Source: Alphaproteobacteria bacterium (GTDB taxonomy: Bacteria > Pseudomonadota > Alphaproteobacteria > ATCC43930 > CGMCC-115725). From it: DNA of 5,525 nucleotides. The notes under the pieces were generated by a model that did not search any database, was not told where the DNA came from, and was given only the letters and a program-made list of their open reading frames with translations. Below are positions 1 through 5,525 of this stretch, in pieces. Position 1 is the first letter of the stretch. The number at the start of each line of letters is the position of its first letter. The translations under genes and the position numbers were made by a program. The DNA is taken from the NCBI GenBank assembly GCA_030040495.1, contig JASHTP010000363.1, forward strand, positions 1 to 5,525, in the 5' to 3' direction.

Positions 1-1631
1 CGGCCCGCGAGCGCATCGCGCAGCTCATCCGCCGCTACGGCGCGCGCACCGTCAAGGGGGTGATGAAGCGCATCCTGGTCAATGGCGAGAAGGCCTTCCT
101 GCAGAAGCTGGCGCGGCTGCCCGACGGCACCTGGCGCGACCGCACCTATGTCGAATGCTGCCGGCCCGGCGACCGCGGCACCTATCGCGTGATGATCGCG
201 CTCGAGAAGCGCGGCGACCGGCTGATCTTCGAGAACGAGGGCACGGCGCCGCAGCAGGGCGCGATGAACGCGACCTATTCGGGCTGGCGCGGCGCGATCA
301 TGGTGGCGTTGAACCAGCTGCTCTGCTGGGACCAGTATTTCTCGGTCGGCGGCGCGCTCCGCCATGTCGAGTTCAATCCGACCGCCGGCACGCTCAATTG
401 CGCGAGCTTTCCCGCCTCGGTCTCGACCGCGCCGGTGCAGGCGATGGAGATCTCGCTCTATCCCGCCTACAACGTGCTCTCCAAGATGATCTACAGCGAC
501 CCCGCCATGCGCAAGGACGTGATGTGCATCGGCGGCACCAGCCAGTGGCCGGCGACCATCTTCCGCGGCGTCGACCAGTGGGGCGAGCGCTACGGCTATC
601 TCCTGGTCGATCCCATCGGCGGCGCCATCGGCGCGTTCTCGACCCAGGACGGCATCTCGACCGGCGGCCAGTCGCGCACGCCGATCTGCAAGCTGCCCAA
701 CATCGAGCACACCGAGCAGAGCTTCCCGCTGCTCTTCCTCTACCGCAAGGAGGTGGCGGACAGCGGCGGCGCCGGCAAGTTCCGCGGCGGGCTATCGGCC
801 GAGAGCTGCTTCATCCCGCACAATACCGACAAGATCGTGCAGGACACGCTCTCCTCCGGCAACGCCATCCCGACCTCGACCGGCATGATGGGCGGATATC
901 CCGGCACGCCCAACCGCTACCGCTTCATCACCGGCAGCGACATCCTCGAGCGGCTCGCCCGCCGCGAGATGGTCGAGGACGCGCTCGAGGTCGAAGGCGA
1001 GGAAGTGACGCTCCAGCTCCGCCAGGAGAATTTCGAACAGCGCCCGGCCGACGTCTACGCCGTGGTCTGGACCGCCGCCGGCGGCTTCGGCGACCCCATG
1101 GACCGCGAGCCGCAGCACGTGCTCGACGACTGGCTCAACGGCGCCGTGACGCTCGCCGCGGCGCGCGACATCTACGGCGTCGTCATCGACGAGGCCAGGG
1201 CGGCGCTCGATCTCAAGGCGACGAAGAGCCGGCGCGAGGCGGCGCGCCGCAGCCGCGTCGCGGGCATCGCGGTGAAGCCGCGCAAGCTCGCCGGGCCCGC
1301 GCTCCGCGTCACCGAGAATTTGCTGGTGCGGCTCGACGGCGGGACGCCGCATCATTGCTGCGCCAAATGCGGCGGCGATCTCGGTCCGACCGGCGACAAC
1401 TACAAGGACCATTGCCTGCGCCAGGACAACCCGATCCAGGCCGCGAGCCCGCTGGTCGGCGATCCCCGGCGCTACATCGACGACGTGCCGGTGTTCCGCC
1501 AGTTCTTCTGCCCCGGCTGCGGCACCCTCATCGAGAACGAGATCGCGGTCGCGACCGACCCGGTGCTGCGCGACATCGAGGTCGAGATCGACGAGCGCCT
1601 CTTCGAGCGGCAGCCGGAAGCGGCGGATTAG
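1..1631 (+). CDS. Hydantoinase B/oxoprolinase-family protein with C-terminal acetone-carboxylase-gamma-like zinc module (5' partial)
   Basis: The reading frame is open from the left edge (first whole codon at 3) to TAG at 1629-1631, giving 542 visible residues. The GTG at 60 is not taken as the start, because the codons before it encode ARERIAQLIRRYG, a segment normally internal to HyuB proteins. Family hallmarks are DSGGAGKFRGG (nt 759-791) and a late GGFGDP block (about 1080-1097) followed by the ARDIYGVV region that usually ends HyuB. Here about 140 further residues follow. They include CxxC at 1359-1370 and CPGCG at 1509-1523, which together form a zinc-ribbon-like four-Cys set resembling the acetone carboxylase gamma subunit. 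HyuB-type subunits work with a HyuA-type ATP-binding partner in ATP-dependent hydantoin or oxoproline hydrolysis, or in acetone/acetophenone carboxylation. The partner is probably upstream, outside the window. The substrate is unknown. Family assignment is secure; the carboxylase reading is inferred from the extra module. Confidence 0.9.
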   Translation, partial: ARERIAQLIRRYGARTVKGVMKRILVNGEKAFLQKLARLPDGTWRDRTYVECCRPGDRGTYRVMIALEKRGDRLIFENEGTAPQQGAMNATYSGWRGAIMVALNQLLCWDQYFSVGGALRHVEFNPTAGTLNCASFPASVSTAPVQAMEISLYPAYNVLSKMIYSDPAMRKDVMCIGGTSQWPATIFRGVDQWGERYGYLLVDPIGGAIGAFSTQDGISTGGQSRTPICKLPNIEHTEQSFPLLFLYRKEVADSGGAGKFRGGLSAESCFIPHNTDKIVQDTLSSGNAIPTSTGMMGGYPGTPNRYRFITGSDILERLARREMVEDALEVEGEEVTLQLRQENFEQRPADVYAVVWTAAGGFGDPMDREPQHVLDDWLNGAVTLAAARDIYGVVIDEARAALDLKATKSRREAARRSRVAGIAVKPRKLAGPALRVTENLLVRLDGGTPHHCCAKCGGDLGPTGDNYKDHCLRQDNPIQAASPLVGDPRRYIDDVPVFRQFFCPGCGTLIENEIAVATDPVLRDIEVEIDERLFERQPEAAD

Positions 1632-1651
1632 CGCGGAAAGACAGGCCGGCA

Positions 1652-1677
1652 GGTGCCGGGCGAAATCGCCCGGCACC
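1652..1677. terminator. Perfect 12-bp hairpin between convergent genes, probable bidirectional terminator
   Basis: Bases 1652-1663 are perfectly complementary to 1666-1677, leaving two unpaired A bases (in practice an 11-bp stem with a four-base loop). The stem is very GC-rich. It lies 20 bases after the + strand stop and 11 bases after the - strand stop, in the only gap between two converging genes, so it could serve both. There is no clear U-run directly after the stem on either strand; the - strand has only a short TCTTT some ten bases further on. It is therefore not a textbook intrinsic terminator. It could instead protect mRNA 3' ends or work with Rho. Confidence 0.65.
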
Positions 1678-1688
1678 GCTCGGCAGGC

Positions 1689-3968
1689 TTACGTCGACAA
1701 TTGATCGCCGATCGGCAGGCTCCGGATGCGCTTGCCGGTGGCGGCGAAGATCGCATTGCACAGGGCCGGCGCGAAGGGCGGAACGCCGGGCTCGCCGATC
1801 CCGCTCGACGGCACGTCGATGCCGTGCGGGACGATATGCACTTGCGTCTGCGCCGGGGATTCGTTGATGCGCGTGACCTTGTAGCTGTCGAAATTGCCTT
1901 GCTGGGCGCGCCCGTTCTTGAAGCTGATCTCGCCATAGCGGGCGAGCGCGTAGCCGAACACCGCCGCGCCCTCCATCTGCGAGCGGATGCGCTCGGGATT
2001 GGCGACGAAGCCGGCGTCCACCGCCGTCCACACGCGCGGCACCGTGAGTTTCCCCTTCTCGTCCACCGCCGCTTCGACGACCGTGGCGACGTAGGTGAGG
2101 AAGCTGCGATGGACCGCGATGCCGAGACCGTGCCGGGGCGGCAAGGGCTTGCCCCAGTCGGATTTCTCGGCGACCAGCTCGACCACGCCGCGCAGCCGCG
2201 CCGTGTCGATGGGATAGACCTCGAACGGATCGCCGTAGTTCCAGAAATCCTTGACCCCCGGCGATTTGCGCGGATCGACGATGCGCGGCGGCCCGATCAG
2301 ATCGAGCAGCATGTCCTTGGGATCGCGGCCGGCGGCCGCCGCCAGCTCCGCCGCCATGGTCTGCACCGCGAAGGCGTGCGGGATGTTCGACACCGAGCGG
2401 AACCAGCCGACGCGCGTATGCGCCTCGGCCTCGCCGTTCTCGCAGCGCAAGTTGGGGATGTCGAAGGGATTGTCGACCAGTCCCATGCCCAGTTCCAAGG
2501 CCATCTCGTGCTTGGGATCGGGCGCGAAGATCGCCAGGATGGTCGGCGCCACGCTGCGATGGCGCCAGGCGACCACCTTGCCGCTCTGGTCGAGGCCGGC
2601 ATCGACCCGTTCCACCGACACGGTGTGGAAGTAGTCGTGCTGGATGTCGTCCTCGCGGGTCCAGATGACCTTGACCGGCGCGCCCGCCGCCTTGGCGCAC
2701 AGCGCCGCCTCGATGACGTAGTCGCATTTCGACTTGCGTCCGAAGCCGCCGCCCAGCAGCGTCGTGTTCACGGTGACGTCTTCGGCCTTGAGACCGAATT
2801 TCTTGGCCAGCTCGTCCCGCGTTCCGCCCGGGCTTTGGACCGGCGCCCACACCTCCAGCTTGCCGTTGACGAATCTCGCGGTCGCGTTGACCGGCTCCAT
2901 CGGCGCGTGCGAGAGGTGCGGCAGATAATATTCGCCGGTCACGACCTTCGCCGCCGAGGCCAGCGCCTTGTCCGCGTCGCCGTCGTTGCGCACGACCACC
3001 CCCGGCTTGCGCGCCGTTTCCTCCATTTGCGCCTTGAAGCTTGCCGAATCGTAGGTGGCGTGCGGGCCGTCGTCCCAGGTGATCTTGAGCGCGTCGCGGC
3101 CCTGCATCGCCGCCCAGGTGTTCTTGGCGATCACCGCGACGCCGCCGAGCGGCTGGAACTTGGCCGGTGCCGGCGTGCCCTCGATGACCACGACCTTCTC
3201 GACGCCCGGCACCTTCATCGTGGCGGCGGCGTCGTACGACACCAGCTTGCCGCCGAAGACCGGCGGGCGGGCGACCACGGCGAATTTCATGCCGGGCAGC
3301 TTCGCGTCGATGCCATAGACCGCCTTGCCCATGATGATGTCGTGCTGGTCGACCGGCTTGATCGTCCCTTTGCCGATATAGCGGAACTGATCGGGCGTCT
3401 TGAGCTTCACCTGGTCGGGGGCCGGCGCCGGCAGCGCCATCGCATCGGCGGCGACGACGCCGTAGCCGATCTTCTGGCCGGTCTTCTTGTTGACGATCTC
3501 GTGATTCTTCGCCTCGACCTCGCCGACATCGACGCCCCACCGCTTGGCCGCGGCGATTTCGAGCATCTGGCGCACCGACGCGCCGATGTGACGCATCGGC
3601 TGGATGAAATGGCGAACGCTGCGCGAGCCGTCCGTGTCCTGGTTGCCGTACTTCTCTTCGTTGCCCGGGGATTGCTGCACCTTGACGCGCGACCAATCCG
3701 CCTCGAGCTCGTCGGCGACGATCAGCGGCAGCGTGGTGCGTGCGGCGCCGGTGCCCATTTCCGCGCGGGCCGCGATGATGGTGACCAGCCCCTTTCTGTC
3801 GATGGACACGAAGACATGCGGGTCGGTCACGACGCCGTGCGGCATCGCGCTCGCGCCCGTTGCGTAATCGGCGAGCGCCTTGGCCGAAAGGAACTGCGCC
3901 GCGACGACGAAGCCGCCCGCGCCCTTGAGGAAGCGGCGACGGCTGACGTTCTGGATGATCGTCTTCAT
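1689..3968 (-). CDS. IorB-like molybdopterin-binding subunit of a xanthine dehydrogenase-family oxidoreductase, Tat-exported
   Basis: This is the 759-residue large subunit of a molybdenum hydroxylase, which inserts water-derived oxygen into N-heterocycles or aldehydes. The N-terminus carries a twin-arginine motif SRRRFLK (residues 9-15), a hydrophobic stretch and a possible AxA cleavage site near residue 33, so a periplasmic site is likely. A glycine-rich segment with EMGTGAARTT (70-79) precedes the hammerhead-like region (about 205-310). This order is seen in IorB-type proteins. Later motifs are HAPMEP (354-359), GGGFGRK (406-412, cofactor binding) and GIGEPGVPPFAPA near the C-terminus, where Glu726 matches the catalytic glutamate. 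Length is close to IorB of Brevundimonas diminuta (about 780-800). ATG at 3968 lies one base after the stop of the [2Fe-2S] gene and has only a weak G-rich ribosome site, so translational coupling is likely. The substrate cannot be told; isoquinoline oxidation is only the family prototype, and related proteins are annotated as aldehyde dehydrogenases. Confidence 0.93.
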   Translation of the reverse strand: MKTIIQNVSRRRFLKGAGGFVVAAQFLSAKALADYATGASAMPHGVVTDPHVFVSIDRKGLVTIIAARAEMGTGAARTTLPLIVADELEADWSRVKVQQSPGNEEKYGNQDTDGSRSVRHFIQPMRHIGASVRQMLEIAAAKRWGVDVGEVEAKNHEIVNKKTGQKIGYGVVAADAMALPAPAPDQVKLKTPDQFRYIGKGTIKPVDQHDIIMGKAVYGIDAKLPGMKFAVVARPPVFGGKLVSYDAAATMKVPGVEKVVVIEGTPAPAKFQPLGGVAVIAKNTWAAMQGRDALKITWDDGPHATYDSASFKAQMEETARKPGVVVRNDGDADKALASAAKVVTGEYYLPHLSHAPMEPVNATARFVNGKLEVWAPVQSPGGTRDELAKKFGLKAEDVTVNTTLLGGGFGRKSKCDYVIEAALCAKAAGAPVKVIWTREDDIQHDYFHTVSVERVDAGLDQSGKVVAWRHRSVAPTILAIFAPDPKHEMALELGMGLVDNPFDIPNLRCENGEAEAHTRVGWFRSVSNIPHAFAVQTMAAELAAAAGRDPKDMLLDLIGPPRIVDPRKSPGVKDFWNYGDPFEVYPIDTARLRGVVELVAEKSDWGKPLPPRHGLGIAVHRSFLTYVATVVEAAVDEKGKLTVPRVWTAVDAGFVANPERIRSQMEGAAVFGYALARYGEISFKNGRAQQGNFDSYKVTRINESPAQTQVHIVPHGIDVPSSGIGEPGVPPFAPALCNAIFAATGKRIRSLPIGDQLST

Positions 3969-3969
3969 G

Positions 3970-4422
3970 TCACGCCCCCGTGATCGCTGACTTGATGGCG
4001 GCGGAGATGCGCTGATAGCAGCCGCAGCGGCAGATGTTGCCCGCCATCGTCTCGTTGATCATCTGTTCGGATGGGTTCTTGTTGGCGGCGAGCAAGGCCG
4101 CCGCCTGCATGATCTGGCCGGCCTGGCAGAAGCCGCATTGCGGCACGTTGAAGGCGTGCCACGCCCTTTGTACCGGGTGGCTGCCGTCGGGGGACAAGCC
4201 CTCGATGGTCGTCACCTTGCGGTCGGCGACGCCGCTCATGGGCGTGACGCAGGCGCGCACCGCCTCGCCGTCGAGATGCACCGTGCACGCGCCGCACTCG
4301 GCGATGCCGCAGCCGAACTTGGTGCCGGTGAGCCCGAGCTCGTCGCGCAGATACCAGAGCAGCGGCATCGACGGATCGCCGGCGAATGTGTGCGGCCGGC
4401 CATTGACGCTCAAATGCATCAT
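3970..4422 (-). CDS. IorA-like (2Fe-2S)-binding small subunit of the molybdenum hydroxylase
   Basis: A 150-residue electron-transfer subunit with two [2Fe-2S] clusters. The N-terminal plant-ferredoxin-type cluster is bound by Cys38, Cys43, Cys46 and Cys58 (motif CGIAECGAC). The C-terminal helical domain binds the second cluster with Cys96 and Cys99 (QCGFCQAG) and Cys131 and Cys133 (ICRCGCY). All eight ligands are present and the length matches IorA (about 150). It has no export signal and would be expected to leave the cytoplasm bound to the Tat-targeted large subunit, as in related enzymes. The stop (TGA, 3970-3972) is one base before the large-subunit ATG, so the two genes are one operon. 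The start is ATG at 4422; a second ATG directly follows at 4419 and is better spaced from the ribosome site, so the protein may be one residue shorter. Confidence 0.95.
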   Translation of the reverse strand: MMHLSVNGRPHTFAGDPSMPLLWYLRDELGLTGTKFGCGIAECGACTVHLDGEAVRACVTPMSGVADRKVTTIEGLSPDGSHPVQRAWHAFNVPQCGFCQAGQIMQAAALLAANKNPSEQMINETMAGNICRCGCYQRISAAIKSAITGA

Positions 4423-4426
4423 CGCT

Positions 4427-4433
4427 TCCTCCC
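4427..4433 (-). promoter_or_regulatory. Strong Shine-Dalgarno for the IorA-like gene
   Basis: The - strand reads GGGAGGA here, a near-perfect anti-16S match. It is 4 bases before the first ATG (4422) and 7 before the second (4419). Spacing favours the second ATG, although either may be used. It contrasts with the weak site of the downstream large-subunit gene, consistent with the first gene driving translation of the pair. Confidence 0.75.
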
Positions 4434-4455
4434 GAGAAAACAGGTTGAACTTCGA

Positions 4456-4476
4456 CCCGGCGGCTGATCCGCCGGG
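4456..4476 (-). promoter_or_regulatory. 8-bp perfect hairpin in the leader of the IorA-like gene
   Basis: CCCGGCGG at 4456-4463 pairs perfectly with CCGCCGGG at 4469-4476 around a five-base loop. In the - strand transcript it would sit 22 bases ahead of the Shine-Dalgarno and about 33 bases ahead of the start codon. A short TTTT occurs between the hairpin and the ribosome site, but not directly after the stem, so it is not a standard attenuator. It could affect mRNA stability or ribosome access, or be a chance product of the high GC content. Confidence 0.35.
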
Positions 4477-4546
4477 CTGGCAATGGCTGTGCTGTGAAGA
4501 CCCGGGCGGGGCTCAAGGGCGGGACGTCCCCGCCGACGCGGCGACC

Positions 4547-4575
4547 GGCGCCGCGCGCAGGCGCCTTGCGGCGCC
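4547..4575. repeat. GC-rich inverted repeat, 8-bp arms
   Basis: GGCGCCGC at 4547-4554 is the reverse complement of GCGGCGCC at 4568-4575, with a 13-base spacer that is itself rich in GCGC. It lies in the gap upstream of the IorA-like gene. A regulatory role is possible, but such repeats arise easily at this base composition. Confidence 0.3.
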
Positions 4576-4673
4576 GCCCGACCGGTGCAGTCCTGGCGCG
4601 CGCGAGAAGACGCGCCGTTCCCCTTCCCCCTCTCGTGCACGTTCGCTCCTCACGCCGAGGAAAACGCTGAACC

Positions 4674-4694
4674 GGCCGGATTTGCCGCCCGGCC
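4674..4694. repeat. Short inverted repeat, 6-bp arms
   Basis: GGCCGG at 4674-4679 pairs with CCGGCC at 4689-4694 around a nine-base spacer. It sits in the middle of the gap. It is too short and GC-rich to assign a function. Confidence 0.2.
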
Positions 4695-4724
4695 TCGTGA
4701 CGTGCTCGCGCGGCGGATATGCGC

Positions 4725-4750
4725 GCTTGTTCTTGTTAACGATAAGTGTG
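4725..4750 (-). promoter_or_regulatory. AT-rich island, candidate promoter zone for the iorAB-like operon
   Basis: About 60% of these 26 bases are A or T, in contrast to the surrounding GC-rich DNA, and they include GTTAAC. The segment is about 300 bases upstream of the IorA-like start on the same strand. A TTGACG element lies upstream on the - strand (about 4769-4774), but no good -10 box follows at 16-18 bases, so a standard sigma-70 promoter is not demonstrated. Base composition is the main evidence. Confidence 0.2.
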
Positions 4751-4775
4751 TGCCCGACGCGGCATAGCCGTCAAC

Positions 4776-4787
4776 CACCATTTGGTG
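4776..4787. promoter_or_regulatory. Palindrome CACCA-TT-TGGTG, possible operator
   Basis: CACCA at 4776-4780 and TGGTG at 4783-4787 form a perfect 12-base palindrome in the gap between the LivF-like and IorA-like genes. A related sequence, CAACCATTGG, occurs about 20 bases to the right (4796-4805), so the site may be one of a pair. It lies just upstream of the AT-rich island with respect to the operon. No regulator gene is visible in the window to match it. Confidence 0.25.
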
Positions 4788-4840
4788 CGGCAAGGCAACC
4801 ATTGGCGAGACGGAGTAGTGGGCGGGGTCCCACCGCCGCC

Positions 4841-4852
4841 GCCGCGAGCGGC
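4841..4852 (-). terminator. Small hairpin just after the LivF-like stop, weak terminator candidate
   Basis: GCCGC at 4841-4845 pairs with GCGGC at 4848-4852, four bases beyond the stop codon on the - strand. The stem has only five pairs with a two-base loop and no U-run follows, so it would be weak. A second possible stem (GTGGG 4818-4822 with CCCAC 4829-4833) lies a little further on. Either could mark the transcript end, but the evidence is slight. Confidence 0.2.
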
Positions 4853-4856
4853 CGCC

Positions 4857-5525
4857 CTACATGCCGAGATAAAACTTCCGGATCAGCTCGTTGTTGTTGA
4901 GCTCCTCGGCCGAGGCGCCGGCAAAGGCGATCTTGCCGTGGACGATGACGTAGCCGCGGTCGGCGATGCGGATCGCCTGGGTGAAGTTCTGCTCGGCCAT
5001 CAGCACGGTGAGCTGGTAGCTCTCCTTGAGCTCGCCGATCTTCTCGATGGTGCGCTGCACCAGCAGCGGCGCCAGCCCCACCGAGGGCTCGTCGACCAGC
5101 AGGATGCGCGGCGCCGACATCAGCGCGCGGGCGAGCGCCAGCATCTGCTGCTCGCCGCCGCTCATGCTGCCGGCGAGCTGGCCGCGCCGCTCGGCGAGCC
5201 GCGGGAACACCTCGAAGCAATAGTCGCGGTTCTTCTTGAGATGGGTCCGCGCCAGCGGCCGGAAGGCGCCGAGCAGCAGATTCTCCTCGACGGTGAGCTT
5301 GGCGAAGAGGCGGCGGCCTTCCGGCACCAGCGCGACGCCGAGATCGACGATCGCCTCGGTGCTCATGCCGACGAGCTCGTGGCGCGCGCCGTCGATCTCG
5401 GCGGTGATCGAGCCGGAGGTCGGGCGGACGATGCCCATGATGCATTTGATGAGCGTGCTCTTGCCGTTGCCGTTGGTGCCGAGCAGCGCCACGGTCTCGC
5501 CGGCGCGCACCTCGAGCGAGACGTC
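4857..5525 (-). CDS. livF: LivF-type ATP-binding protein of a branched-chain amino acid-family ABC importer (5' partial)
   Basis: The frame is open from the right window edge to TAG at 4857-4859, giving 222 visible residues. A GTG at 5510 is not the start, because the preceding codons encode DVSLE, which fits the usual LivF beginning before the Walker A motif; about 15-20 residues are probably missing. The visible motifs are Walker A GTNGNGKST, LVPEGRRLFAKLTVEENLLLG (typical of LivF), signature SGGEQQ and Walker B ILLVDEPSVGLAP. The later MAEQN segment stands where many ABC ATPases have the H-loop histidine; LivF proteins commonly show an EQN there. The C-terminus ends in RKFYLGM, also typical. 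The protein would pair with LivG and the LivHM permeases to drive uptake of a solute captured by a periplasmic binding protein. These importers carry amino acids, but also amides, urea or aromatic acids, so the substrate is open. The partner genes are probably beyond the right edge. Confidence 0.93.
   Translation of the reverse strand, partial: DVSLEVRAGETVALLGTNGNGKSTLIKCIMGIVRPTSGSITAEIDGARHELVGMSTEAIVDLGVALVPEGRRLFAKLTVEENLLLGAFRPLARTHLKKNRDYCFEVFPRLAERRGQLAGSMSGGEQQMLALARALMSAPRILLVDEPSVGLAPLLVQRTIEKIGELKESYQLTVLMAEQNFTQAIRIADRGYVIVHGKIAFAGASAEELNNNELIRKFYLGM

Larger units (their letters stand above)
4423..4856. other. 434-bp non-coding gap upstream of the iorAB-like operon
   Basis: No convincing gene lies here. 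The frames that stay open are Arg/Ala/Pro-rich, lack family motifs and lack well-placed ribosome sites. Both flanking genes are on the - strand, so the right end should hold the transcript end of the LivF-like gene and the rest the promoter and leader of the IorAB-like operon. It contains an 8-bp hairpin near the ribosome site, other GC-rich inverted repeats (4547-4575, 4674-4694, 4841-4852), an AT-rich island (4725-4750), a 12-base palindrome (4776-4787) and a pyrimidine-rich tract on the + strand near 4617-4635. Its length argues that the transporter gene and the hydroxylase genes are separate transcription units. Confidence 0.7.

Noticed and set aside
60..62. GTG as the start of the HyuB-family gene.
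   Set aside because: The upstream codons continue the family's conserved sequence to the window edge, so the gene starts outside.
155..1867. A 570-codon + strand frame overlapping the HyuB-family gene.
   Set aside because: The translation is Arg/Ala-rich with no motifs, while the other frame shows clear HyuB hallmarks.
1528..3696. A 722-codon open frame on the - strand in another frame of the large hydroxylase subunit.
   Set aside because: It is Arg/Gly/Ala-rich low-complexity sequence without family features and overlaps two well-supported genes, so it is a shadow of GC bias.
1653..3983. A 776-codon open frame on the + strand, antisense to the large hydroxylase subunit.
   Set aside because: It mirrors a real gene in GC-rich DNA where stops are rare. 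Its product is Arg/His/Asp/Ala-rich with no recognisable motif, and it runs across the convergent hairpin.
4585..4767. A 60-codon + strand frame in the non-coding gap, considered as a small gene.
   Set aside because: No clear ribosome site, no hydrophobic or motif pattern, and it spans inverted repeats and the AT-rich island.
5457..5486. Walker A variant GTNGNGKST and absent H-loop histidine as signs of a defective ATPase.
   Set aside because: The GK-S/T core is intact, and an EQN segment in place of the histidine is common in LivF proteins.
5508..5510. GTG (- strand) as the start of the LivF-type gene.
   Set aside because: It lies inside the normal pre-Walker A segment and the frame stays open with family-like residues to the edge.

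Overview
The window is a GC-rich stretch (roughly two thirds G+C by eye) with dense genes and strong GC bias at third codon positions. It looks like a chromosomal segment of a high-GC proteobacterium. An alphaproteobacterium with broad catabolic capacity is my best guess, but nothing here fixes the genus. I see no mobile element, CRISPR array, tRNA or rRNA.

Layout: (1) At 1-1631 on the + strand lies the 3' three quarters or so of a hydantoinase B/oxoprolinase-family gene. Its start is outside the window, and it carries an extra C-terminal extension with a four-cysteine zinc-ribbon-like module resembling the small gamma subunit of acetone carboxylase. (2) At 1632-1688 is a short convergent junction holding a perfect 12-bp inverted repeat, probably a shared bidirectional terminator. 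(3) At 1689-4422 on the - strand is a two-gene operon for an isoquinoline 1-oxidoreductase-type (IorAB-like) molybdenum hydroxylase: a 150-residue protein with two [2Fe-2S] clusters, followed after one base by a 759-residue molybdopterin subunit with a Tat signal. (4) At 4423-4856 is a 434-bp non-coding gap that should hold the operon's promoter and leader. It contains several inverted repeats, a palindrome and one AT-rich island. (5) At 4857-5525 on the - strand is the 3' part of a LivF-type ABC transporter ATPase whose start lies beyond the window edge.

How the parts may work together (inference): a LivF-type importer, a periplasmic molybdenum hydroxylase and a hydantoinase/carboxylase-type enzyme are all typical of small-molecule catabolic regions, for example for N-heterocycles, amides, aldehydes or ketones. 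The substrate cannot be read from the sequence, and the three units appear to be separately transcribed. I found no clearly undescribed system. The most notable points are the HyuB plus gamma-like zinc-module fusion and the structured leader in front of the IorAB-like operon.
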